Below are positions 52,808-64,000 of a DNA stretch of 64,000 bases, one piece after another. The notes under the pieces were generated by a model. It did not search any database and had not been told where the DNA came from. It worked only from the letters and a program-made list of their open reading frames with translations. The position numbers and the translations under genes are program-made. This DNA is from Leptoclinus maculatus (taxonomy: Eukaryota; Chordata; Actinopteri; Perciformes; Stichaeidae). The number at the start of each line of letters is the position of its first letter. Position 1 is the first letter of the stretch. The stretch spans positions 2,630,163 to 2,694,162 of the forward strand of contig JAVDOI010000003.1 in the NCBI GenBank assembly GCA_032191485.1. The letters run 5' to 3'.

Positions 52808-55368
52808 CTAGAGTTTCCCGTTGGCGAAGGCTCCCTCTTGGAACTGAGGGATGAAGCTCTTGAAGTACGCCCTGGGTGAGAGAGAAAGGGAGAGGGAGAG
52901 GGAGATAGAAAGAGAGAGAATACAGCAAATAAAACATAAAAATGTGACAATAATTATGTTTCAACTGCTTCAAAGCATGTAACACATTCACTGGGTCAGT
53001 CCCATCATGTATTAAAATGCAGATGAAAGGCAGAAGGTGTTTACATGTTACAATTACAACAGTGCATGAGATATCTACTCTCCACGTGTTAACGCTCTGG
53101 AGGGAAACACAGGAGACTCATCTGCAAGTAAAAAACAGCAGTCCACAAGGTATTCAGCCACAGGTGGTGCATTCAGGTTTGTGTGTGTCAGATGACACTC
53201 CATGCAAATAGTTCATTTTTGGAAATATGCTTACTTTCTTGCAGAGGGATAGATCACTCTCATATCACTTGGTTTAATTTGTTAGCTTAGCATCAAGACT
53301 TGAAGGAAGGGGAATTAGCTAGCCTGACTTTGTCCAAGAACTGCCAAACAGTTTTGGTTTTACAGGGAATTATTAATAATTACTATTTCTTGGTCAGGCC
53401 AGTGACTTCCTGAAATTATTTTTTGACAAGTCTAAATCTCCATATTTTCATTTAAAGCTACTACGGGGAACTTTCATTTTGTGTTGATTTTGACGGCCCA
53501 TGTGGACAAAAGTGGCAGTGTTTCCATGAGTACCGCCGCATTCTGTCATAAAGATCTGCAGCGGCCAGACTCCCTTTTTGAAAACCCCTCAATTTACTGC
53601 AGCAGGGTCTGACAGTGTGCCCGGCTCAGTCCTGGTTCTGGTTCTCCCGTGCCTCTTATCCCTCAAGCGAACCCAGCAATATGGCCTGGGCCTCCAGCAG
53701 CGTGGTGTTGGCTCTGCTTCATGCCGGAGCTCTGACTGCAGTAAAGTCAGATCTGGGTCTGTCCGTTGGTGAACCTGCATGCCGTAAATCAGTTTGTCTG
53801 ATGTCGCGGGGAATCAAATCCAGTGACGGGCATTCTCCCAAGAAATTGGTAAAAAAAAGGCAGACTGACCCAAATGGTCAGCTTTCCATGTGGTAAGAAA
53901 CAATAGTATTAACCCCTGAAAAGCTATCAAAGGCTTTTCAAGCCTTTTATATCAGCAGTTTCTTTTTGATGAAGTAGGATCACACTGTATATGAAACGAT
54001 AAGTATTATTTCTTAGGACTGTAGATAGTTTGTTAGTTGGCTAACCACGCAGCTACGTTTAGCGAAATTAGCTAATAGACACGTTTTTTTTAGTTTGGAC
54101 TCAGAGACAAGTATTTGTACATCGTTTCTTCAGTTTATTTGGACAGCTTGGGGAGGTTCCACTTGCCCTGACAGGCATTGTTAAGTTAGCATGACCATAG
54201 TCAGAATGCCTACAAATATGAGAATAAAACTCAAGTCAAAGTTGTTCTAGTCAAAAGAGATGGTCATCCAGATTTCTTTTTGTGGAGACATTTAGATGTA
54301 TTAAGATGAACCAAAGAGTAAAAAAAGAACACATTATGTATGGCTTTCCGCGCCTTTTGTAGTCGCTCGCTCAGATCTTTCAAATATTTACAGCAGTCAT
54401 TAACCTTTGCCATGCACAAAGCAAACACTTCTCAGGCTGCGGCTGACGCCTATAGATCTACTCTCATGGGGTCGTGCCAGTTTATGTTTACTGAAGGTGG
54501 AATCAAATCTGTGAGCATTGAATAATGGCCCGTGTGCGGTGCAGTCCAGACAATATGGTCCTATTGTATGATGGATCTAATGAAGCTCATACATGATATT
54601 CATCATGATAAATGACATTGTGTGACTTGTCAGAAACAGTTCCAGTGGGTTTTAATGGACCTTGTGGAGAACTGAGGATTTTAAAAGACCTGCAAAGCAT
54701 TCTGTTGCTTTTTAGTTTTCCACTATTTTATTTGAACTCTCTATGTGCAAAATGTGATGCATTGGATCTAATGAGTCAGGATCCACTCACTTGGCCCTCT
54801 TTGCCATCTCATTGCCGTCCCAGCGAGGGCTGTAGGGATACGACTTCTGCACCTGAGAATAGAGCTGGCCGCTGCTGGTGAAGTGGTACACGGACTGGAA
54901 GGTGAGGGTGGGCTGGTCCCTAGGGAAGTACAGCGGGAGGTCCACTACGAGGAGCAGAGGGAGGAGCAGAAGGAGGTAGGGGGAGGAAAAAGAGGACTAT
55001 GTGATTACCGCTTCAGCTGTGATCCAGGCTGATCAGAAAAACAGACCTCGTGACTTTCCTACCGTGTACTAGGAAGCAAAAGTCCTTCCACATAAGTAGA
55101 AGAGTGAGTTTTGTGAATCCCTCGGCATCATACTCCACCACGCCCCTGCAATGCACACACACATTGGTTTCTTGCAAATTATTTCAAACCAACAGTACTT
55201 TCTTGTCAAAAGACAGGGCCAGTGATGAATGAATGCCCGCTGGACACATGCTGTGATCACTTCAGCGCACAATGTGGTTCTTCTGGAGTCGACTCACATT
55301 CCAAAGTGGCTGAGGAAGGCGGCGATGTACTCTCTCCTCTTGTGATAGCCTTGGATGACATACTGCAC
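52808..55368 (-). CDS. babam2: BRISC and BRCA1-A complex member 2 (BRE), last four coding exons
   Basis: Scaffold subunit of two K63-linkage-specific deubiquitinase complexes: BRCA1-A at DNA breaks and cytoplasmic BRISC. Exons in gene order: 55368-55298, 55145-55063, 54944-54791 and 52871-52808, all GT-AG and in phase (123 codons plus stop). Exon by exon they read [60 protein letters not shown] with [17 protein letters not shown], and [20 protein letters not shown] then stop. This is nearly identical to the C-terminal third of vertebrate BRE (383 residues), within its second UEV-like region. The upstream exons were searched for by eye to 64000 and not found, so the gene continues off the right edge. 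Confidence 0.95.
53210..53560. repeat. Interspersed repeats in the last babam2 intron
   Basis: The first part ('gttagcttagcatcaagact', 'ctatttcttggtcaggccag') belongs to the family found inverted at 14862-15250. The second part (about 53450-53560, 'gtggacaaaagtggcagtgt') resembles another dispersed teleost repeat. Confidence 0.55.
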
Positions 55369-58129
55369 CTAGAGGAAACAACGTGGAAGGTTTAGCAAAC
55401 ACAGGCACGGCAATAGCAAAACAGCATTTCAATATTAATTAATACAGCTAACCCCTCGCGACCGCATTTGGGGACATTTATGATGGAAGTAAATGACGGC
55501 CATTCCCAAGCTTAAGTTGTTGCAGCAATTTTTGGGTTGATACTATTTGTTTCACAGATTTTGTGCTAAATTTAACAATGTTTTACCACTCGTAAATGAT
55601 TAAAAATGAGAAAAAAAAATCCTTTTGAAATATTACATTAAGACACCAAGACCTCGAGGAACACCATGGGGAAATATATTCTGTGATGTAGTGTCGAAAA
55701 CTTTTGACATTTGGAGATTTCGCCAAGAATTGTTCTGAAACTGCTCAGAAACTTTCTTACTATCCATGAAGAGAGGAAAGCCATGAATCCTCTGAATGCC
55801 CAGTTTTGTGATTAGCATAAAGTGAGTATGTCTGTGTATTGGTATGTGCTGCACCCAGATTTTTAACAACATCTTTGCTCAATTAATATTTAACATGAAT
55901 GCAAAGACCAAAATCAAAAGACACATATCTGTTGGAATGCAGACAAGCTGGGATAAAAGGTTGAAAACAAGCTGTATAACATAAAGCAAAGTAGTTAATT
56001 AAGGTTGTGACTTCCAAATAAGTTGCTCCAGTGGTGCCGAAATCCTCCAGAATCATGATACTATTGAACATTTAAATGTAGACCGTGGCACACCCAAAAC
56101 TGAGATTACGACATATTATCAATAAGTGCCAAAGGTCTGTTGACAATACATCCATTTGTTCACCAGGTTGACTGCAGTGGGGTCTGAATACAGACCAGTG
56201 TTTATTTTGCTGGTTACAGGTCACGTTATCATATTGTCCTATATTTTATTTAAGTGAATAGGAAAACCTGAGGGAAACCGAATGACATCAGCGCAACACC
56301 CAAACCATGCAACACGAAAGACGAAAAATACAGCCACCAAAACTCTACAAGGAAGTATGGAGTGATCAGTGGCTGTCTGATCAGATCTCACCAAAGATGG
56401 GATTGGATCCTTTCAAATCATCGACAGAGTGAACCTACGAATAATAATAAGGCCAGTTCCCAATCAGCTTCACACCATTTCACAGACAAGTATTGATTGT
56501 ACATCGAACAAAGGGCTACATTATCATACAAGTATTATAATAACTGAAAACCTGGCAACAATGGGTCACTCCCTTAAAGGAAAAGTAGCTAATTCACACC
56601 CAAAGAGTCAATTGATTCTTCTGTAGGCTCTTTTTAAAAATGTAATTGCCGGAGGGATGTTAAAAGTTACCAAATACACAATCATGAACTTACTAACACT
56701 TTGCATTATATTGTACTAGACTGCCTTGTCTGTCTAAAAACAAAAGCATGACATCGTATGGTGCTAAGGTAGTCTAACTCCATAAAATAGGTCTATAGGC
56801 GCTTGATGTCAAACCACAGAGCCTAATAATGTACAACGATTTTTGACATTTGATTGGTAGGAAGTAAAGGAAAACATCAACAGAAGGGGGGATGATGTTA
56901 TTACTACACGATTATAGGTCCAAGACCCCTGGCCTGGAACAATCCCCTCGCAGCACAGGAATATTGTTTTCAATCTCATCAACTGCATTCCCCCTCTTAA
57001 CCCCCCTCACCACATGTCCTGTACGCATGGTTTCAGGGTCTGTCTTACCCTGAATCAGGCCTCTACAGGCAGAACTAACTCTTAGTCTGCCGGCAGTGCT
57101 CTACATACTAGCGGAGAGGCGTCGACAGCGAACCTACCCAGAATGTAAACAATGCCTTGGCCTGTAGAGAGATTAAGAGAGCCGAACCTTCTTTGAAATG
57201 GTCGCTTTCACTTTAAAAGCAGAAGGCGCAGAGCACAAAAGTGGCATTACATGCAATCTTTGAACAGGTGCATTTAAATGTCACAGTACAAAGTCTCACC
57301 AAGCTTACCACTTGACAGCCAAATAAGCTGCTGTTAAGAGCTCTACCATAGGGTCTGTCAAACGCTCTCTGCTCGAGGCACCGTGTTCATTTTAGTAACA
57401 CTTTACATGGAGCCTCTACATTCAGTTTCTTAAATGTATTCTGTATTTTTATATCTTTCTCATTTCATATAAGGTTGTCTTTGTAGTACACCGACGGGGG
57501 AGTTCACAAAGAATGGCCTCTGATAGCAACATGAATTGTGCATTACTTGCAATCTCTATTTCCATAGACATTGCGTTAATGATATTACGGGGCCAACATG
57601 CAATTTGCATCTGATTGCAATGTGGCAAAGGTTGTCTCAGCGTCAAGAATACAGTATGGAGAACTATGGCGGAGGGGAAAAGGATAAGTAACATTTTGAC
57701 CGACGAGGTTCAGAGGCCTTCCTCAAACCTTCAGACAACGTGACAAGACAAACTGTATTGGAGCTTTGAAATACCCAGTCACCCATAACTTAATTGGCAA
57801 ATAGCACAGGAGCACCAAGATGCTATTTGCTTGGCAGCGTAGTTTTGGGTGCATCGCACCCTTTTGCGGGTGCTTTGACACTCGGATGGTTTCTTTTCGT
57901 CTTATATGTGCAGGTTTAGCGGCTGCAAAAGCAGCGCAGTCCTTTTGAGAATTTTCCCCCGTAGTGTAGCACCCCAACGCAACTGCTACTTGTCAGCGAT
58001 GGTATCATGAATACACATGAAGGCCTTTTTGCTGGGCGGCAACAGGTTTTCAAAGATACTTGAGCATATTTAAAAACCAGCGAGTGAGTTAGAATTTAAG
58101 ACAAGATTTAAGGTATCGGAAGCGTTCTG

Positions 58130-58800
58130 GTTTCCACTTGTAGTCCGAGGAGTATCGACCAATCACGTTCGAGCAGGCTTTGGTTGAATGCAGGTAAACA
58201 GTCTGTGTGGAAAGCAAAAAAAGGGGGAACGGATTGGCCGAAATGTAATCTGGGAACCCCCCACCTATCGTCTGCCGATGATTTTGCTTTTTTTAAGCTT
58301 GTAAACTTGCGACTTGTGAAGCAATCCGGTCGTACACCTCGCCCTCTCAACTCCATTCTCGTGTTTCAAGTTGCTGATTGGAATGTAAACAATAACCAAA
58401 GCACGGAAAAGGAGCTCTTGGCTAAATCGTCGTCAGACAGACAGCCGGTGGGTTTAGAGACTGATACAGCATCAGCTGAAGCTACTAAACATTCATGCAG
58501 TCACAGATATATGTTGGCTTTGGCGGGAAGCCTCAAGGGACGGTCTGTCTGTGTTGCCGATTTGGCAACTTTCTTGGTAGATTTAGCAACTTTTGGAGCC
58601 AGTGCTGCTCGCTACTTTTATTGGAAAAGGGTTGGAAACACTGGGCTGTTTGTTTTCTCTTGCTCGTTCCTCAAGATTATCAACTCTGCCTTGAAGGTTG
58701 TCTACCAGCTACAATTATATTTCAATCTCCAGCAGGTGAAGTTGTCGTCCTGTCCACCTCCTACAACCAGCAAAAGTAGAGAAAAATATATCTCTTAAAA
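58130..58800. repeat. Interspersed repeat carrying a 204-codon open frame
   Basis: The segment at 58540-58670 is the inverted partner of 50283-50400. A reading frame from 58184 to 58798 has no domain that I recognise and no codon pattern favouring coding, so I treat it as repeat sequence. Confidence 0.45.
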
Positions 58801-59889
58801 TGGCGAACATTATTTTTCTAATAAATTTCAGAATACAGCGATAATTTGGACAAATGGTGAACTTCTGGAAAGACGAAAAGTTTCAGGAGATAAACTGAGC
58901 CTCTGATGAAGAGTAATGTGATATTAGTACCAGTGCATCAACAGCATATTGCATAATAAAAGTAAAAGCATTGCATTATATTGCCATAAGAACATGTAGT
59001 AAAATGCTGGGGTTCATCTGAGGAGTGCATACATAATGAATAAAGCTGGAGACAGTGGTGCCTCACCCGCTGCTAGCATGGTTGTGATTACTCATCAGCC
59101 ATGTATGAATGACGGCATTTTGTGAAAGAGGAAAGTAGTAATCTCTGATCTGTGTGTGTGTGTGTGTGTGAGAGAGACGGGTCTCATATCTGCAAGAGCT
59201 CTTAAACACAGACACACATTGTGACTCAGACTCCTGTTCAATTATGTTTACATGGGACAGTGGAGGCGGCAATTGAGCTTTCTCAAAAGCTGCAGGGCCA
59301 CATACTAAATAAGCTGTTTATCTAGTAACGTGACTGTGTGGGTTATTCAGGGAACTGTGGATCACTGAACTTTCGCACCCATACTGAGAAAGGACTCCCA
59401 CCCCCACCTCCAGCGTCACCGTGACTTGCAGTCAGATCTCTCTATTGGCTGCCTGGAGGTTTGAGTGATGCAAGGCAGGTGATCTCGCTCTGCAGGTATT
59501 CAAACCTGCCTGCGAACCACGACTCCCTCGCCCGCTCAACCACGTATTGTGTCTGTGCATGTGTGGGGAGTGTGATGCAATAGCACCGGAAGTGCTTCCT
59601 GCTGTGTGATTAAGAAATCTCTCTCTCTCTCTGTGTCACATACGCATTCGCACCGCCCCCAGCTTTCATTTTTATAAAGAGTGACTGATCTGATGAGTAC
59701 AACATTTTAAAGAATCAATGTCCTCCTGATCTGATAAGATTCACCTCCAAATACTAAAGGAAAATCATTTGAAAGAATTGTAAATCGGAGCACAGACGTC
59801 AGCTTGTTGACTACTTGACATTTATGGATAAATAAAAATGTTTATTATTAAACACTGTTTATGTATAATCTCTCACATTCTGCATTTCA

Positions 59890-60110
59890 TCTGCACAGTC
59901 TACTTTTTTTTTCACTACCTACCGTTACTGCTGCACAAGTTTCATTCTGTTCATATCTAGCGTGTTAATATCTTCCCTTCACCATCTATTCTACCCTTTA
60001 CTCTAAATATCACTGTTCATTCTGTACTTTACTCTGCACTTCTGATTGGATACTGAACTGCCTTTTGTTGTCTCAGCGCAATGACAATTAAGTTGAATTT
60101 AATCTAATAG
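59890..60110 (+). repeat. 3' tail-like fragment of a LINE-type repeat
   Basis: 'cttttgttgtctcagcgcaa' followed by 'tgacaattaagttgaattta' resembles the common 3' end of a teleost retroposon. Only the tail is present. Confidence 0.4.
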
Positions 60111-60613
60111 CATTTTGGACATTATCTTCGTATTCGCAACGAAGTATCATCCAGAGGTTAGAATTAGACTCCACCAGCAACCGCAACCTTCATTTGGATT
60201 TTGACTTGAACTACACATCTGTAAAGTTTCGTGACTTCACCTCGCACAGTCGAGGCACTATGGCGGTGACAAAAATCTGTCCACAGTCACACACAAACGA
60301 GACTCACAAGGTGGAAACAATACCAGTGTCACTGTCGCAGCTGGTAAATAAAATGACTCACTGCTAAGTTTACTCTCTACTCAGTTTTCTGGGAAATCCG
60401 CTCACACAGCTCATTGCTCTTTTCGTTATGTACGGTGAGGAAGTCACTGTACAGATAATTCTGCCCAGTGATTCATGTGCTGTGCATTACTTTGGTGGAA
60501 GGGTTGCACTGAGCGCTGATAAGAGAAACATAGATGTTTGTATTGATAATGATCAGAAATAGCCACCTTCCACGGATAGGCAACATGTGTGAATGTGGAA
60601 GTTATTCAGTCCA

Positions 60614-60954
60614 TGTCACAACCCGGCTCCTAGGCTATGACAAATACGGCAAAGACACATGGTAACGTAAAGTATTTATTTTAACCAAATAAAGAAATAG
60701 TTAACTTTATGAAGTGTGTCAGTCAGTAACATCAGTAATGTCAACGTGGATGCGTGTGTGATAAAGTGTGTGTGTTGTCAGCGAAACCAAAGAAAACCAA
60801 ACATAACCGGCAGCAACTGGCAGGGATCACTCCACGTATGCCGGAGAGAAAACCCCGCGGCAGAGCAACACTGGAGCAGGGCTTTATGCTCCAGGACCAG
60901 GTGCTCTGCATCAGTCAATCAGCCACGACTGCTGTTAGAGGCAGGGCCGTCACA
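60614..60954 (+). mobile_element. Solo LTR-like element with 5-bp target duplication
   Basis: A 341-bp segment begins TGTCACAACCCGG and ends GGGCCGTCACA, flanked on both sides by GTCCA (60609-60613 and 60955-60959). An AATAAA lies near 60693. TG...CA ends plus a 5-bp duplication fit a solo LTR. No coding sequence is recognised inside. Confidence 0.55.
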
Positions 60955-61129
60955 GTCCAAAAAAGAAAAACTAGGGTAAAGTTGGTTACAAAAACATTTG
61001 AAACGACCAGGCGACCACTACGGTTGTTTTGGCTAACTTGCATAGCATGCACTTTGCATAGCATGTGTGTATACACACACTGTATACTATACCAGCTATG
61101 AACTGAAATGTTGGATTGATGATTATCTT

Positions 61130-61560
61130 GATAACACATCTGGATACAGGCACAGGGTGACCGCTCCACAAAAGCAAAGTCAAAACATCTCCATTGCCCC
61201 CTGGTGGCTGGCTGCAGCATAGGTTATAAACCCCGCCCCAACATGGGGCGAACTAAAAGAATCAAAGTACACCTCAAATAAAGTTTTCCCAAAGGTTTCT
61301 GTCATTTAAGGTTTTTAGGTATTTATAGAGATATTCTGGTCAGTTGTGTCGTTCTAGCCAAACAGCTACCGATGCTAACGTAGCAGCTAGGTGCTTCAAA
61401 CTAACAAGCTGCGGCCGTGCTCGTGATTGGCTTCGGGCGGATGTGGGGCGGGACCTCGATGCCGCGACACCAACGCAAGATGGCAGCGCTTTTTACACAG
61501 CGTGACGAAGTGGGGACGTGACGTCCATCTATAAATACCACTTATGGAGTAAAAACACCA
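61130..61560. repeat. High-copy teleost interspersed repeat
   Basis: 'ccattgccccctggtggctg' and 'cataggttataaaccccgcc' resemble a dispersed fish repeat that I recognise. Class not assigned. Confidence 0.5.
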
Positions 61561-63396
61561 TTAGACAATGACCTAGAACACACACTGTAAAGAGGAACCT
61601 GACAAAGTGGAAAAAGTAGCTGAAGATGACAACTTTAATTATACTGCTTTCACCTTACTATCACTATCATGTCAAGAGACACAAAAAGGATGATTTCACT
61701 GAAATAGGTTGAAAGCAACTAATTCCTTGTCTTGTATGTACATACTGTAGGAGATGACTGAGAAGCCCTCAGGGTCTATTAGGTCCTGGAGCTGATTTTC
61801 GTGAGTAATTCTTTAATGATGCAGACGCCAGGTGCTGCCACCATCGCCCAGCACAACCCTCGTCACAGCCACAGCTGTGAGCACAGTGTGCGGCAGTTAA
61901 GTTGTGTCAATACAATCACAGCATCTGGAATACGTGGGAGAGAATAATTGATGGTTTTAAAAGAGCAAAATGACTGCACAGCCCGTCCTCGAAATAATTA
62001 CAAGAATGATGTATTTTTCTTACAAGCAATAACGGATACAAAGAAGCCGAATATTGTTTTGTGTTTTTGCTTAAATGTCCAGCTTCTGTCTTCCTCTGAT
62101 GACTTCTTATTACCTCTGCTAACTCTGGCAAAGCTCAGCTTACTTTCTTCTGGCTAGAAGTGACTCCAAAGAAATGTCAATGCTGCTTCTGCCACACAAA
62201 TGAGCCACGTGTCTGCTAATTGCAGACTGGGTTAATTGCTACTGTATGCTGTCTAAGTGTCTGTTTTTCTTTAAGTCCCTGTAGGCCTGACCATCAAAAC
62301 GCCACAGCCAACGATTAGTAACATTCTGAGATCCAAGAACAAGGTACAAAAATGGCTGTTTTATGATGACCGTTAAGTTCACAAAAAGCCTGAACTATAT
62401 GGACCAAAACGATTGCTACAAACTCAAACAATAGGGGTGTAAAAGTCTGTTATAATGGTATGTAAAGTTCACTCTTCATCAGGGCATGCGAGTGGAGCGG
62501 TGAGAATTTCCGCTGATGGAGCCGTTCGTTCCCTCCGCTCCCTCGCTCAGATTTCACTCCGCTCCACTCAAATCGCTTACACTATTTATTTTATTGGTTT
62601 ATTTGATAAGGGACAGTGCACATTAATAAAAACATTGCTGTAAATGCGGCAGAGTTAGCCAAGAGGCTATTTTTCATCTGCAGTCCCAGAGAAGACTTAT
62701 TTTGCTCCAAAGAAGTCCAAAATCTTCAATTTAGATAAAATATAACAAAAGCTGAATATTTTGCTGGATATAAACATGTTGTGAACATTGGAAACGATTA
62801 AATCTGTCATCATTGTGACTTTTGGATTTCACAACGTTCTGGAGTTACTGGAAATGTTTGGATCACACAAGTGTGAAGCAATCCTTCACAGCCACCACTG
62901 GAGTCTAATCCTACAATTAGTATAATATTAACATCTTTAGCTGCAACTTTGCAGAAATACAAGTTCTAAACAGAATTAATTGATATAGATGTTTAAAAAA
63001 AAAAAATGCCAGCATTCAAATGTTGACTTGTAAATGATATTCTGGGTGGGGATCGGGCATGCTTCGAACTCACGGTGTGAGCGGTAGCTACCGGGTTGAA
63101 ATTGAATGAAGAATTGAGGGTGACATTGTGAGCAAGACTCCTCTTTTGCTTGTGTCAACGGCGCCTTCATTTGCTATTGACGCTGCATTGCAACATGCCT
63201 TTCCAAACGCAGGCTGTGGCCTCCGTGACTCTTTCAGGGAGGCGGAGGGAGCGGTCCTGACACTGCTGGACTTAAACACCCGGAGACATGGAGGTCAGCC
63301 GGGGACACGAGTGTTCCAGGCACCCGAGTATGCTGTTCCGATTCCAGGCGAACAGGAAGAGATGGAGGGTATCTGTGTGTCATGTGTGTATAGCGC

Positions 63397-63417
63397 GGGG
63401 GGGGGGGGGGGGGGGGG
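63397..63417. repeat. G homopolymer, 21 bp
   Basis: Run of 21 G on the plus strand within the babam2 intron. Confidence 0.95.
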
Positions 63418-63587
63418 ATGTGGATAGGCATTTCTCCTGAGGGAAATGGCATTACATCGTGTCTACACTGCATATCTACCTGTCAACCTGCGGAGGCCAA
63501 GGAGCGCTCAGACAGCCTATGGAGGTTGGCCAGTACGCCCACGTCGGCAGATGCCAGATACACGTGCATGACTGCCCATACAGACGT

Positions 63588-63773
<186 letters not shown>

Positions 63774-63844
63774 CTCAGTGGACACACGCTTTGCTGCACC
63801 AACGCTTACAAATACGCAATAAATGATTCCCAAACCTGTCACAC

Positions 63845-64000
63845 ACATTAAAGTTACTATGAGGAACTTTTAACTGACTATGAAACAGTATGTATTTAAC
63901 GCTGATGCCTCTTTATGACCTACATAAATAAAGGAGACCATCAGCAAGACGATTGGTCAGCGGCGCCACCTGGACAGATTCTGCTTGAAATCAGATGAAA
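63845..64000. repeat. Interspersed repeat fragment at the right edge
   Basis: 'ttaaagttactatgaggaac' through 'cagcggcgccacctggacag' resembles a dispersed teleost repeat; it is cut by the window end. Confidence 0.45.

Noticed and set aside
53578..53896. Overlapping short frames in the babam2 intron
   Set aside because: They are next to dispersed repeat sequence, are contradictory on both strands and match nothing recognised.
63030..63110. tRNA-like minus-strand sequence with GTTCGAA
   Set aside because: The T-arm stem does not pair and there is no A box or anticodon arm.

Overview
This window looks like nuclear DNA of a ray-finned fish, most likely a percomorph teleost. The reasons are compact multi-exon genes with GT-AG introns, protein matches to vertebrate families, long CA/TG microsatellites and many short interspersed repeats of a teleost type. 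No bacterial, organellar or viral gene is visible. Family assignments rest on recall of the vertebrate proteins, not on a database search.

There are four protein-coding loci. (1) 360-9596, plus strand: the last 18 exons of wdr35 (IFT121, an IFT-A ciliary transport subunit). They join in one uninterrupted frame of 787 codons plus stop, and the gene's first half lies off the left edge. (2) 12736-14037, plus strand: a single-coding-exon Kv9-type 'silent' potassium channel subunit, best matched to kcns3, with a probable TATA box and an untranslated first exon at about 11.66-11.85 kb. (3) 33384-27669, minus strand: fosl2 (Fra-2, a bZIP AP-1 subunit), complete in four coding exons, with an expanded Gln/His tract in its last exon. 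(4) 55368-52808, minus strand: the last four coding exons of babam2 (BRE), whose upstream exons lie beyond the right edge. babam2 sits directly upstream of fosl2 on the same strand, as in human 2p23; WDR35 and KCNS3 are also on human 2p, at 2p24.

The rest is non-coding. The 14-25 kb interval is repeat-rich. It has a degenerate 'TATAGTATGCCATAAAAATGTCAT' type satellite over about 16.6-21.3 kb, with a 22-copy, 26-bp minisatellite at its core and younger insertions, including a 372-bp LTR-like element with a 5-bp target duplication. A smaller block of the same satellite lies in opposite orientation at about 22.4 kb. The fosl2 upstream region (33.4-36.2 kb) is CpG-rich and carries two consensus AP-1 sites. 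A fully bounded, decayed hAT transposon (37318-38590) and a TTAA-flanked MITE (42886-43245) lie between fosl2 and babam2. A second LTR-like element with a 5-bp target duplication (60614-60954) lies in the babam2 intron.

I found no sign of a new multi-gene system. The most notable items are the nested satellite and LTR structure, the bounded hAT relic, the fosl2 Gln/His expansion, the short-tailed kcns3-like channel and a GC-AG intron in wdr35.
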